From positions 1 through 64,000 of the forward strand of contig CAZRCI010000015.1 in the NCBI GenBank assembly GCA_964598535.1: a stretch of DNA of 64,000 nt, given 5' to 3'. Positions 17,395 through 26,246 of the stretch are shown piece by piece. Position 1 is the stretch's first letter. Every line of letters begins with the position of its first letter. A program made the translations under genes and the position numbers. Below the pieces are notes generated by a model. That model was not told the origin of the DNA and did not search any database. It saw nothing but the letters and a program-made list of their open reading frames with translations. Source of the stretch: JALHMI01 sp964598535 (GTDB lineage Bacteria > Planctomycetota > Planctomycetia > Pirellulales > PALSA-1355).

Positions 17395-18999
17395 ATGCTC
17401 AACCTGGCTATCGTTCTTTCGGAGAACGCGTGGCGTTTTCCCGACCGCACGGCCGTCATTTGCGACGACCAGGCAGTCAGCTACGGACAGCTCGAAGCGC
17501 AAACCAACCGCCTGGCCAGTTCGCTTGTGAAACTTGGGCTGCACGCGGGGCAGAAGGTGCTGATCATGCTGCCCAACATTCCCGAGTTCGTGGTTGCGTA
17601 TTTCGGCGTCCTCAAGCCGGGCGGAGTGGTCGTGCCGATCAACGTGCTCTACAAGGATCGCGAGATCGAGTTTCTGCTCGAAGACAGCGAAGCGATCGCG
17701 ATCATCGCCTGCACCGAGTACCTTGCCGAGGCGCTCGAGGCGTTTCGCAATGTCGAGACTTGCCGGCATCTGATCCTGGTCGACTATCCGGCCGAAGCTC
17801 CCCCGCTGAATGAACCCGGCGTGCACCGGTTTTCAGATCTGATTGCTCAGGGAGACGTGGAATTCGAAATCGCCGCGACCGACCCTCACGACACCGCGGC
17901 CATCGGCTACACCAGCGGCACCACCGGCAAGCNNNNNNNNNNAGGAGTGAAACAGCGGCAGGACGGCCATGCGCACGTCGGTTTCTCGCACTTCAATCTC
18001 TTTTACCAGGCCCGGGTGTTGCCGATGCTCAGCACCGAAACGCCGCGAGAAACCGACGTGCGCATGGCCGTCCTGCCGCTGTTTCACTCCTATGGCCAGT
18101 CGTGTGTCATGAACACGGTGTTGGCGATGGCCAGCACGCTGACGCTGATGCCGCGTTTCGATCCGGCCCGAGCGATGGAGATCATCCAGCGCGACAAGGT
18201 GACGCACTTTGCCGCCGTGCCGACGATGTACCAGGCCATGCTCGTGCATCCGGACCGGCCGAAGTACGATCTGAGCTCGCTGCGCGTGTGCAACAGCGGC
18301 GGCGCGCCGATCGCCATCGAGACGCTTGAGACCTGGCGCGACGACTACCGCTTTCACATTCGCGAAGGTTATGGGCTGACCGAGACATCGCCCACCGCCA
18401 CCTGGAGCCAAGACCCGGTCGTGCCGCGCACGGGCTCTTGCGGTCAGCCGATTTGGGGCTGCCAGATCAAGATCGTTGACGATCACGGCAATCCGCTTCC
18501 GCCGCGAACCAACGGCGACGTGCTGATTCGCGGCGTCAATGTGATGAAGGGCTACTACAAGCAGCCCGAGGCGACCGCGCAGGTATTGCAGAACGGCTGG
18601 TTCAACACGGGCGACATCGGACATCTGGACGAAGACGGTTATCTGTACATCGTTAGCCGCAAAAAGGACATGATCCTGCGAGGCGGTTACAATATCTATC
18701 CGCGCGAGATCGAGGAGCTGCTCTACGAGCATCCTGCCGTGGCCGAAGCGGCCGTGGTGGGCGTGAAGCACGAGGAGTTGGGCGAAGAGGTCAAAGCCGT
18801 GGTGTATTTGAAACCCGGTTGCCAGGCGACCGAGGCCGAACTGCAAGCCTATTGCAAAGAACGGATCGCGGCGTTCAAGTACCCGCGAATCATCGAGATT
18901 CGCGATCAGCCGCTTCCCAAAGGCCCCTCGCAAAAGATCCTCAAGCGCGAACTGATCGCCGAGCACGAACGCGCCCGTACGGCGACCGCGCACACCTGA
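17395..18999 (+). CDS. fadD: Long-chain fatty-acid-CoA ligase (sequence disrupted by assembly gap)
   Basis: An AMP-forming acyl-CoA synthetase that activates fatty acids for beta-oxidation. The N-terminal half reads LNLAIVLSENAWRFPDRTAV to the P-loop IGYTSGTTGK. Ten Ns (17933-17942) and 47 inverted bases then replace the expected end of the motif before SHFNLFYQARVLP. After the gap come EGYGLTETSP, GWFNTGDIGHLDEDGYLYIV, the hinge SRKKDMILRGGYNIYPREIE and the catalytic Lys in PKGPSQKILKREL. ATG 17395 gives about 520 real residues. The frame happens to stay open through the artefact, so the deposited protein contains ~19 false residues. Confidence 0.92.
   Translation: MLNLAIVLSENAWRFPDRTAVICDDQAVSYGQLEAQTNRLASSLVKLGLHAGQKVLIMLPNIPEFVVAYFGVLKPGGVVVPINVLYKDREIEFLLEDSEAIAIIACTEYLAEALEAFRNVETCRHLILVDYPAEAPPLNEPGVHRFSDLIAQGDVEFEIAATDPHDTAAIGYTSGTTGKXXXXGVKQRQDGHAHVGFSHFNLFYQARVLPMLSTETPRETDVRMAVLPLFHSYGQSCVMNTVLAMASTLTLMPRFDPARAMEIIQRDKVTHFAAVPTMYQAMLVHPDRPKYDLSSLRVCNSGGAPIAIETLETWRDDYRFHIREGYGLTETSPTATWSQDPVVPRTGSCGQPIWGCQIKIVDDHGNPLPPRTNGDVLIRGVNVMKGYYKQPEATAQVLQNGWFNTGDIGHLDEDGYLYIVSRKKDMILRGGYNIYPREIEELLYEHPAVAEAAVVGVKHEELGEEVKAVVYLKPGCQATEAELQAYCKERIAAFKYPRIIEIRDQPLPKGPSQKILKRELIAEHERARTATAHT
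17933..17942. other. Assembly gap of 10 undetermined bases
   Basis: Ten consecutive N positions interrupt fadD directly after the codons for TSGTTGK. It is a placeholder from scaffolding; the true length is unknown. The adjoining inverted duplication indicates a local misassembly. Confidence 0.98.
17943..18091. repeat. 47-bp perfect inverted repeat, probable misassembly
   Basis: Bases 17943-17989 are the exact reverse complement of 18045-18091, separated by 55 bp. The right copy encodes conserved ligase sequence (ETDVRMAVLPLFHSY), whereas the left copy, translated in the gene's frame, is nonsense where the family has PKGAMLSHFN. The left copy starts immediately after the N gap. It is best read as a contig-end foldback artefact. 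Confidence 0.93.
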
Positions 19000-19089
19000 C
19001 GAGGCCGGAAGACGATCGCCCGCGGCGCGGCGGCGTGAACGGATTCATTCACCGAGATTCAAGCGAAACTCAACCAACCGGAGCCAACG

Positions 19090-19923
19090 ATGGCCTATAC
19101 CGAAATCATTTACGACGTCTCGGATCGCGTGGCGACGATCACGCTCCATCGGCCCGATAAGCTCAATGCATGGACGCCCACGATGGAAGCCGAGGTGCTC
19201 GACGCCATGCTCCAGTCGAACCGCGACGAAGCGGTGCGGGTGATCGTGCTCACGGGCGCGGGCCGTGGCTTCTGCGCGGGCGCCGACCTGGGCAGCCTCG
19301 ACACGATGGCCAAAACCGACGATCCGCTGGCGGTGCTCAAGCGGCTGCGCGAGAAGTTCAAGGGCCCCCAGATCGAGGGCGCCCGGCCCGATTTTCAGAA
19401 GACCTACAGCTACTTCTTGGCGCTCGACAAGCCGGTGATCGGGGCGATCAACGGCGCGGCGGCCGGTCTGGGCATGGTGATCGCGCTGTATTGCGACATC
19501 CGGTTCGCGAGCGACAAGGCCAAGTTCAGCACCGCCTTCTCGCGGCGCGGATTGATCGCCGAGTACGGCATGAGCTGGGTGTTGCCGCGGCTGGTGGGCG
19601 TGGCTCATGCGCTCGATCTGCTCTACACGGCCCGAGTCGTCGAGGCGTCCGAAGCCGAACGCATGGGGCTGGTCAATCGCGTGATTCCGCAGGAGCAGTT
19701 CGAGGCCGAGGTGCGGCACTATGCCGTTGAGTTGGCCAGCGCTTGCTCGCCACGCTCGCTCAAGATCATGAAGTGGCAGGTTTACAACGCCCTGTTCAGT
19801 TCGCTGGCCGAAGCGGTCGACGTCGCCAACGAAGAAATGATCGCCAGCTTGCAATGCGAAGACTTCAAGGAAGGCGTTGCCCACTGGCTCGAAAAACGTC
19901 CGCCCAATTTTACGGGCCGGTAA
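19090..19923 (+). CDS. Enoyl-CoA hydratase/isomerase family protein
   Basis: A 277-residue crotonase. ITLHRPDKLNAWTP is the N-terminal signature, GAGRGFCAGADLGSL carries the first oxyanion-hole segment, and AINGAAAGLGMVIALYCDIR the second. The segment FSRRGLIAEYGMSWVLPRLV has Glu in the position used for hydration. It follows fadD by 90 bp on the same strand and likely forms an operon with it. Convergent alcohol dehydrogenase ends 18 bp away. Confidence 0.92.
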   Translation: MAYTEIIYDVSDRVATITLHRPDKLNAWTPTMEAEVLDAMLQSNRDEAVRVIVLTGAGRGFCAGADLGSLDTMAKTDDPLAVLKRLREKFKGPQIEGARPDFQKTYSYFLALDKPVIGAINGAAAGLGMVIALYCDIRFASDKAKFSTAFSRRGLIAEYGMSWVLPRLVGVAHALDLLYTARVVEASEAERMGLVNRVIPQEQFEAEVRHYAVELASACSPRSLKIMKWQVYNALFSSLAEAVDVANEEMIASLQCEDFKEGVAHWLEKRPPNFTGR

Positions 19924-19941
19924 CGCGCGCCGTACTGCGAT

Positions 19942-20958
19942 TTACATCTTTAGCACCACGCGGAACCTGGCCTTGCCACTCAGCATGCGGGCGTACGCTT
20001 CGGCGGCTCGTTCGAGCGGGTAGGTTTCGTTCATCGACTGGACGCCGGTCCGGGCGCAGAACGCGAGCGTATCCTCGGAATCGATCGAGGTGCCCGAGTA
20101 CCAGCCCTGGATCGAACGGTTGCCCATGAGCAGCCACATGGGCGAGGTTTGCATCGTATCGGCGGCGCCGATGGTGATTAGCGTGCCACCGATGGCAAGG
20201 CCGCCTTGCACGGCACTCATGGCGTCGCCGCTGGTGGCTGTGGCCAGAATGACCTTGGCCCCGCCCAGCTTCTGCAGTTCTTCGGCGGGGTCTTGTCGCG
20301 TGCTGTCGATGTAGATGCTGGCGCCGAGCTGCTTTGCGAGCGGCTCCTTATCCGTGCCACGCGCGATGCCGACCGTGTGAAAGCCCATCTTCGCGGAAAA
20401 TTGCGTCGCGAGATGTCCGAGACCGCCGAGACCAAGTACGGCAACGACGTCACCTCCGCGCGCCCGACTATTTCGCAGGGCGTTAAACGTAGTGATGCCG
20501 GCGCAAAGCAGCGGCGCCGCCTCGACCGAGTTGAGCTCGTCCGGAAGCGCGGCCAAGGCGCTGACAGGCACATACGTATACTCGGCATAGCCACCATCGT
20601 AGGTGATGCCCGTGACTTGACCGGTGACGCAGGCAAACATATTGCCGCGACGGCAGTTCTGGCAACGACCGCAGTAACCGCCGTGCCAGCCGACACCCAC
20701 GCGTTGGCCGACCTCCCAAGGTTGGGCTCCATCGCCGACGGCATCGATCACCCCGACAATCTCGTGTCCTGGAACGCGGGGAAGGGTAATTCCCGGAAAA
20801 TGCCCCTCGATGGCGAGTGCGTCGGAATGGCAAACGCCACAGGCTTCGACGCGAATTCTTACGGTGTCCGCCAGCGGCGGGCGAAGTTCACGCTCGACGA
20901 GCTCCAACTTGCCTGGAGCCGTGATCTGGATTGCGCGATAGACGCCCGCGGTGGCCAT
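19942..20958 (-). CDS. Zinc-dependent alcohol dehydrogenase
   Basis: The 338-residue enzyme starts at ATG 20958, seven bases after AGGAG. It belongs to the medium-chain dehydrogenase family. Catalytic zinc ligands are Cys43 (ACGVCHSD), His65 and Glu66 (PGHEIVG). The structural zinc loop has four cysteines in GGYCGRCQNCRRGNMFAC. The Rossmann motif is VLGLGGLGHLATQFSAKMG, pointing to NAD(H). It is closest to the bacterial class that reduces or oxidises aliphatic or aromatic primary alcohols. It converges on the enoyl-CoA hydratase gene with only 18 bp between. Confidence 0.93.
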   Translation of the reverse strand: MATAGVYRAIQITAPGKLELVERELRPPLADTVRIRVEACGVCHSDALAIEGHFPGITLPRVPGHEIVGVIDAVGDGAQPWEVGQRVGVGWHGGYCGRCQNCRRGNMFACVTGQVTGITYDGGYAEYTYVPVSALAALPDELNSVEAAPLLCAGITTFNALRNSRARGGDVVAVLGLGGLGHLATQFSAKMGFHTVGIARGTDKEPLAKQLGASIYIDSTRQDPAEELQKLGGAKVILATATSGDAMSAVQGGLAIGGTLITIGAADTMQTSPMWLLMGNRSIQGWYSGTSIDSEDTLAFCARTGVQSMNETYPLERAAEAYARMLSGKARFRVVLKM

Positions 20959-21317
20959 GCACAAACTCCTGTTGTCGTCCAGATAAGTTTTCGAGCGTCG
21001 CGGTCCAAGTCGCTTACCCACCGCCTCGCGGCCGGCGCTGTCCTAGCAGTGTACACAATCCGACGGCGGAACGAACTTCTCCGCAGCTTGTCGGCGCGAA
21101 TGCCAGCTGGGCATGTCCGGGGGCCGGGAGCATTCCGTCTGGAAAAACTCGGTGCTATCAGGCGGGTGAAAAGGATCCCGACGGACCTTGACTCGGAATG
21201 GCGGATTTGAGTACCGTTTGCCACCTTTTATCAGGGACTGGCTTCTCGGTCTGGAGCTGTTTGCGAGTTAAGTCAGCTTTCGATTCCTCGATCATTCGAC
21301 CCCAAGGGCTGTCCGCC
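20959..21317. other. Divergent intergenic region
   Basis: The 359-bp stretch lies between alcohol dehydrogenase (minus) and the aminotransferase (plus). It contains a TGTACA palindrome near 21050. No open frame with recognisable content and no clear promoter pair are seen. Confidence 0.45.
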
Positions 21318-22520
21318 ATGAGCGCCGCGTCGTCGCAATCTTCGTCCGCCACTCCCCCCGCCGCGATCGTGATGCCTCAGACCGGCGTGCCGCTGCTGGA
21401 CGTCAATCGGCAGTACGAAACCATTCGCGCGGAGATCGCCGCCGCGGTGACGGCGGTCTGTGAGAGCGGGCGATTTGTCTTCGGCCCCGATTGCGAGCGG
21501 CTCGAGACGGACCTGGCAGCCTACTGCCAGTCGCCGCATGGCGTGGCCTGCGCCTCGGGCAGCGACGCTCTGTTGCTCGCGCTGATGGCGCTCGAAGTCG
21601 GTCCGGGCGATGAAGTGATCATGCCCAGCTATACGTTCTTCGCCACGGCCAGCGCGGCCTGGCGGTTGGGCGCGAAGCCCGTTTTCGTGGACATCGACCC
21701 GACGACCTACAACCTGAACACGCGGCTGATCGAGGCCGCCATTACCAAACGGACCAAGGCGCTCATGCCGGTCCATCTGTTCGGGCAGTGCGCCGACATG
21801 GACGCCCTCGGCGCGATTGCCCGGCGGCACAATCTACCGGTCATCGAAGACGCTTGCCAGGCAGTGGGCGCCGAGTGGCGCGGCCGCCGTGCCGGAAGCC
21901 TCGGCGCGATCGGCTGCTTCAGCTTCTATCCGACCAAAAACCTGGGCGGCTTCGGCGATGGCGGCTTCATGACGGCCGACAACGCCAAGCTGGCCGAACG
22001 GCTCAAGCTGTTACGCGCGCACGGCATGGAACCGCGCTACTACCACCAAGTGGTCGGCATCAACAGCCGGCTCGATACGCTGCAAGCCGCGGTGCTCAAC
22101 GTCAAGCTGCGATATCTCGACGCCTGGACCGCCATGCGACAAGCCAATGCCGAACGCTACACCAAGCTGTTCGCCGAATTCGGCCTTACCGAACGGCTGA
22201 CGCTCCCCGCGGCCGACGACCGCTGCCGCCACGTCTGGAACCAATACGTGGTCCGCATTTCCGGCGGTCGACGGGATGCCCTGCGAAGTTACCTGGCCGA
22301 ACGCAAGATCGGCGCCGAAATCTACTATCCCGTGCCCCTGCATCAACAGCACTGCTTCCGAGAGCTCGGTTACGACACGGGCAGCTTGCCCGAGAGCGAA
22401 CGGGCCGCGGCGGAAACGCTGGCGCTACCGATCTTTCCCGAGCTCACGGCCAAGGAGCAGCGCACGGTCGTAGCCACGATCGCCGAGTTCTGCCAGGCGG
22501 GCAAACAGCGCGCGGCATAA
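21318..22520 (+). CDS. DegT/DnrJ/EryC1/StrS family aminotransferase
   Basis: A 400-residue PLP enzyme that makes amino sugars or related nucleotide-linked products. ATG 21318 is preferred; the upstream extension from 21198 lacks conserved features. GVPLLDVNRQYETIRAEI is the N-terminal family signature. ACASGSDALLLALMALEVGPGDEVI and PSYTFFATASA bind PLP phosphate, IEDACQAVGA carries the Asp, and FSFYPTKNLGGFGDGGF holds the catalytic lysine (near 207). No sugar-nucleotide genes lie nearby, so the product is unknown. Confidence 0.94.
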   Translation: MSAASSQSSSATPPAAIVMPQTGVPLLDVNRQYETIRAEIAAAVTAVCESGRFVFGPDCERLETDLAAYCQSPHGVACASGSDALLLALMALEVGPGDEVIMPSYTFFATASAAWRLGAKPVFVDIDPTTYNLNTRLIEAAITKRTKALMPVHLFGQCADMDALGAIARRHNLPVIEDACQAVGAEWRGRRAGSLGAIGCFSFYPTKNLGGFGDGGFMTADNAKLAERLKLLRAHGMEPRYYHQVVGINSRLDTLQAAVLNVKLRYLDAWTAMRQANAERYTKLFAEFGLTERLTLPAADDRCRHVWNQYVVRISGGRRDALRSYLAERKIGAEIYYPVPLHQQHCFRELGYDTGSLPESERAAAETLALPIFPELTAKEQRTVVATIAEFCQAGKQRAA

Positions 22521-22570
22521 CGGCCCGCCGAAGCATTCGGTGACCTGCGCGCGAGGAGCAACGCTCCGCG

Positions 22571-22846
22571 CTATTCAGAGAGGTCTTCTTTCACCTCGTC
22601 CGGACGGTCCTTGCGCTTGCCCGGGCGGCAGACGGTCATCAGCCCCAGCGAGACCATCATCATTACGATCATATAAGGCATGACATACGACTTCGTGGGC
22701 GCCTCTTTTTCCTTCTTCTTCTTTTGGGCGTAAGCCCCCGAAGGAGCCGCGACGAGCGTTACCGCCACGAGCAGCACGAGAATCGTCTGCCGTGCCAGCC
22801 GCCGAAATCGAGATGTCGTGGAAGCGTGAGGTTCCTGCGGGTTCAT
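22571..22846 (-). CDS. Small membrane protein with Lys-rich periplasmic segment
   Basis: A 91-residue protein. A signal-like helix (ILVLLVAVTLVAAPSGAYAQ) is followed by a KKKKEKE patch, then a second hydrophobic helix (MPYMIVMMMVSLGLMTVC) and an acidic/basic tail. Its ATG (22846-22844) overlaps the TGA of the preceding HYExAFE gene (22845-22843), so translation is coupled. I do not recognise the family. The coupling is the main reason to accept it as a gene. Confidence 0.7.
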   Translation of the reverse strand: MNPQEPHASTTSRFRRLARQTILVLLVAVTLVAAPSGAYAQKKKKEKEAPTKSYVMPYMIVMMMVSLGLMTVCRPGKRKDRPDEVKEDLSE

Positions 22847-23367
22847 GCCGTCGCCATTCGTGATGGGTAGAAGAAGTCGTCCGCCGCGGCCGCGAGCTGC
22901 CGGAACTGCGTGGCCGACACCGCCAACGTGTCCCAGCGGGCGGAGATCCGCCGGGCGTGCGTGGCGTAGTCCCGCACCCGGATGCCGATAAACGCGTACA
23001 GTCCCCCGCGAAACTCGAACAAACGTTCGGCGGGCAGCGGCGCGCGATCACCAACCACATTGTAAGCAAACACCAGCAGGCCGCCAAACCGCTCACCGAA
23101 CCAGCGTTCCCAACGGGCCATGCTGATCAGGTCGTCGCGCGTCGACCAGTTCTTCCAATATTGCTTGTCGCCGGCCGGAAAACGCCGCCCCTTGACGTCG
23201 ACCAGCCAGCGAAAGCCATCGTGCGGCGACACGATAAAGTCGAGGCTCTTGATCGAACCGCCCGGAAACTGGCTCCGCCGAGCCTCGTCCACCGCCACGT
23301 AGGGCACCCGTCGCTCGCGAAGCCAGGCCTCGAAGGCCGCTTCGTAGTGATTGTTTCGCTTGGCCAT
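22843..23367 (-). CDS. HYExAFE family protein, nuclease-like motifs
   Basis: Starting at ATG 23367 the protein has 174 residues and opens with NHYEAAFEAWLRERRVPYVA, the HYE..AFE motif that names this planctomycete family. Later, SLDFIVSP (Asp43) and WLVDVKGRRFP (Asp57-x-Lys59) follow in the order and spacing of a PD-(D/E)XK nuclease core: Glu, Asp, Asp-x-Lys after a hydrophobic strand. The family is annotated without function. The nuclease reading is my inference. The longer frame to 23520 is not conserved-looking. It is translationally coupled to the small membrane protein downstream. Confidence 0.85.
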   Translation of the reverse strand: MAKRNNHYEAAFEAWLRERRVPYVAVDEARRSQFPGGSIKSLDFIVSPHDGFRWLVDVKGRRFPAGDKQYWKNWSTRDDLISMARWERWFGERFGGLLVFAYNVVGDRAPLPAERLFEFRGGLYAFIGIRVRDYATHARRISARWDTLAVSATQFRQLAAAADDFFYPSRMATA

Positions 23368-23652
23368 TGAGGAAAACTCGCGAGTGGTGGCGGAAATAGC
23401 GACGGACATCGCCCCCCCTGAAGGTACTGCCTCGATTATCCCGCGCGCCGTGCCGCGGGTAAAGCCTGCCGCCCCCCCCGCGGGACGCGGTGTCGCCCAG
23501 GAAGAAGGCGATTTCTTCAAGAGGCTGGACGGTTCCCCCGGGGCACGCAGGCCCGGGGCCGCGTCTTTGAAAGGGCCACGCAGCCGCTTCCGCGATAGGG
23601 ATCTGAATTGGAATCAAGGCCGTCCGCCCCGGCCGATCAACTTCCTGCCGGA

Positions 23653-24990
23653 TCAACGCGCCAGTAGCTCGGCAAGCTTGGCGGGGACATCCGCGAGCGG
23701 CACGCTCTGGCTTTGGCCGCTGGCCAGGTCTTTGACCTGGGCAATGCCTGCCTCCCATTCGTTGCCGCCGACGACGACCGCCAGCCGGAAACCGCGGCGA
23801 TCGGCATACTTGAGCTGCGCGCCAAGTTTTTTGGGCTCGGGGTAAAGCTCGACGCCCACGCCTTGCGCGCGGATGGCCGACGCCAGGGCCAGATAGTCAT
23901 TCAGCCGCGGGGCTTCGAAGTACGGCAGGAACACGGGGGCGGGCGTGCTTACCTTCTGAATCTTGCCCAGCTCTTCCAAGGCCGCCAGTAACCGGTCGAG
24001 GCCGAGCGAAGCGCCGATGCCGGGCAGATGTTCCTTGGTATACAGCCCGGCGAGATTGTCGTAGCGGCCGCCGGAACAGACGCTGCCAATGCCCGGCAGC
24101 GCGTCGAGGAACGTTTCAAAGATGGTGCCGGTGTAATAGTCGAGCCCCCGGGCAATCGAGGGCGTGATCTTCAGCCGCTGGGCCGGAAGGCCCGCAGCCT
24201 TGGTGGCGCTCACCAACTCGGCCAAGCGGGCCACGCCCGCCTGGGCCGCTTCGCTGCCGGCGCTCAGCCGTTCCAATGCGGATAAAATCTCGTCGTTCGT
24301 GCCTTCCAGCTCGGCCAGTTGTAGCACCAGCCCGGCCTGTTCGGCGGTGGCGCCCGCGGACGCCATCATTTCGTCGGCCACGCGCTGGCGGCCGATCTTG
24401 TCCAGCTTGTCGAGCGCGCGGAGAATCGCGGTCGAGCGGTCGGCCAACTCGAAGCGTTGCAGCAACCCGGTGAGCACCTGGCGATTGTTGACGCGGAGCG
24501 TGAAATCGTCGATGCCAAGCGCGCGAAACAAATCGCCGATCACGAGCGCCGTTTCGATGTCGGCCGCGACGGCCAGCGTGCCGATCGTGTCGAAGTCGCA
24601 CTGCATGAACTCGCGGTAGCGGCCGCGCTGCGTGTTCTCTCCGCGCCAGACCGTGGCGATATGATACCGCTTGAACGGCGTGCCAAGCTGACCGATGTGC
24701 TGGGCCGCGAACCGCGCCAGCGGCACCGTCAGGTCGAACCGCATGCCGACCCACCGCTCGCCGTGGTCCTGGAAGCGATACATCTGCTTGTCGGTTTCGT
24801 CACTTCCCTTGCCGGTGAGAATATCCAAGTATTCGAGCGCCGGCGTGTCGATCGGCGCAAACCCGTACGAGCGATACACCCGGCGCGCCGTGTCGACGAT
24901 CCATTCGCGGGGAATCATCGTCTCGGGCAGAAAATCCCGAAAGCCTTTGAGCGTGCGCGGTTCGATGCGTTGGATGTCGGTCACGGTCAC
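23653..24990 (-). CDS. hisS: Histidine-tRNA ligase
   Basis: The class II synthetase charges tRNA-His. GTG 24990 is chosen (MTVTDIQRIEPRTLKGFRD); the longer frame from 25203 adds unrelated sequence. LKGFRDFLPETMIPREWIVD is the N-terminal signature. Motif 2 is the FKRYHIATVWRGENTQRGRYREFMQ region (split here for brevity: FKRYHIATVWRGEN and QRGRYREFMQ). The histidine A loop, RGLDYYTGTIFETF, and motif 3, GIGASLGLDRLLAALE, are intact. The C-terminal anticodon domain runs to LLAR. Length (445) is normal. Confidence 0.97.
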   Translation of the reverse strand: MTVTDIQRIEPRTLKGFRDFLPETMIPREWIVDTARRVYRSYGFAPIDTPALEYLDILTGKGSDETDKQMYRFQDHGERWVGMRFDLTVPLARFAAQHIGQLGTPFKRYHIATVWRGENTQRGRYREFMQCDFDTIGTLAVAADIETALVIGDLFRALGIDDFTLRVNNRQVLTGLLQRFELADRSTAILRALDKLDKIGRQRVADEMMASAGATAEQAGLVLQLAELEGTNDEILSALERLSAGSEAAQAGVARLAELVSATKAAGLPAQRLKITPSIARGLDYYTGTIFETFLDALPGIGSVCSGGRYDNLAGLYTKEHLPGIGASLGLDRLLAALEELGKIQKVSTPAPVFLPYFEAPRLNDYLALASAIRAQGVGVELYPEPKKLGAQLKYADRRGFRLAVVVGGNEWEAGIAQVKDLASGQSQSVPLADVPAKLAELLAR

Positions 24991-25058
24991 TCTGGGTTGC
25001 GGTCGCTGGGTATTTTGAAGATGGGTAAATTCGCCGCGACACCGGGCTCGTGTTTCAA

Positions 25059-25511
25059 TCAGGCGAGCACCGGCAACAGCGCCGGCTGGGGACTGCGAAT
25101 GCTCTCGCCTTTCTTTTTGGGCAAGATCGCCTCGGCATACTCGCCCGCCTGCTCCGGCGTTTCCAGATACTGCTCGTACAGCCAGTCGTCTTCGTACTCG
25201 CACTCATTGGTCGAATATTCGCGGCAAATCTGCGGGCGCATGTCGTAGATCCCGCAGCGGTTGTCTGGTTGCAAGAAGTTGCACACCGCATGCACCAGCA
25301 AGTACCAAATGTCGTCTTCCTTGAACAGCGTCGCTCCCTGGTGCAACAAGTACCAGCGGATGTACTCCCAGTCCGCGAAGCAGTCGGGCTGTTCGATCGG
25401 CAGGGCAAAATACCGGCAGCATTTAGCCGTGCAATACTGGCACAGGACTTCTCCCGCGGGCAACTGTTCGCGCGTGGGCTTAATGATCGGTAGCTGGACG
25501 TCGGCCTTCAC
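25059..25511 (-). CDS. YkgJ family cysteine-cluster protein
   Basis: A 150-residue protein with the clustered cysteines of the zinc/iron-chelating CxxCxxxCC family: Cys24, 27, 31 and 32 (LCQYCTAKCCRYFALP), then a second set in CNFLQPDNRCGIYDMRPQIC followed by REYSTNECEYEDDW. The pattern likely binds an Fe-S cluster or zinc. The biochemical role of the family is not settled. It lies 68 bp upstream of hisS on the same strand and may be co-transcribed. Confidence 0.88.
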   Translation of the reverse strand: MKADVQLPIIKPTREQLPAGEVLCQYCTAKCCRYFALPIEQPDCFADWEYIRWYLLHQGATLFKEDDIWYLLVHAVCNFLQPDNRCGIYDMRPQICREYSTNECEYEDDWLYEQYLETPEQAGEYAEAILPKKKGESIRSPQPALLPVLA

Positions 25512-25658
25512 TGGAGCGTCTCCTCCCGGCGTGCCTAAGCGACTTGCCGCGCGACTGGAACCTCGCGGCTTTTGCCGAGTTTTTCGGGCAATGGGGTCAA
25601 GTTAACAAACCGCTTGCGGACTGGCTAGGCAGCGCCGCGTTCGCGATCCTCTGAAATC

Positions 25659-26213
25659 CTAGGAGGGGCCACCGTCGTCGACCGCGAGAAGCTGATAGTC
25701 CCAGCGGATGGTTTGCGGGCAAGCATCGCTCGTGGGCTGGGCGACAACCACGGTTTGCCCGCCCGTTTGCTCCAGGCGCGTCGGACCGAAGCGACCGCTG
25801 GATACGACAGCGAGCAGGCCCGCTGTCAGGAGACGATAGGAACTGCTCAATGGTCCAGGCTCCGCGGCCCGCACGCGACAAGCGACATCGAACCGCACGC
25901 AGCCGGCCGCGGCGTCGATCTCAACGCTGGCGGACCAATGGCTCATTCCGGCCATGCCGACCAGCAGCGCCAGCGTGCGACCGTCGTCACGCTCTTCGAT
26001 ATGCAGCGATTGGAAGGGGGGGCTCGCCGGCCAACCCTGCTCGGACGTGCCCTCGACCGAGGCGAGGGCCGCGATCCATGCGCCATCGCGGCGCCGGCTT
26101 ACCTCGTGCCCATAGCGATCGGCCTGCCACGTGAACCGGACGCGCAGGTCGCCGGACTCCAAAATTCGTTCTTGCGTATCGTTCAGAGAGGAAGCTCCTA
26201 CTTTGCGGAACAC
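25659..26213 (-). CDS. Hypothetical protein downstream of prfB
   Basis: The frame gives 184 residues from GTG 26213. A beta-rich sequence (ILESGDLRVRFTWQADRYGH, and MSHWSASVEIDAAAGCVRFD) with no signal peptide and no recognised motif. Composition and codon use resemble neighbouring genes. It starts 33 bp after prfB on the same strand with a strong hairpin between. The start is uncertain: an AGGAG (within the 5' end) could instead serve a later, non-ATG codon. Confidence 0.6.
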   Translation of the reverse strand: MFRKVGASSLNDTQERILESGDLRVRFTWQADRYGHEVSRRRDGAWIAALASVEGTSEQGWPASPPFQSLHIEERDDGRTLALLVGMAGMSHWSASVEIDAAAGCVRFDVACRVRAAEPGPLSSSYRLLTAGLLAVVSSGRFGPTRLEQTGGQTVVVAQPTSDACPQTIRWDYQLLAVDDGGPS

Positions 26214-26217
26214 GCCC

Positions 26218-26236
26218 CGCTCGGCAAAGCCGAGCG
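26218..26236 (-). terminator. Hairpin following prfB
   Basis: A perfect 8-bp stem (CGCTCGGC at 26218-26225 pairing with 26229-26236) closes a 3-nt loop directly after the prfB stop. There is no good T-run on the minus strand, so it may attenuate or protect mRNA ends rather than terminate cleanly. Confidence 0.5.
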
Positions 26237-26246
26237 AGACATGCCG

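Noticed and set aside
17833..18993. Minus-strand frame through the N gap of fadD
   Set aside because: It exists only because of the inverted misassembly and the GC-rich antisense.
22549..22571. GC-rich hairpin between the aminotransferase and small membrane protein genes as a terminator
   Set aside because: Bulged stem and no T-tract; overlaps the stop codon of the convergent gene.
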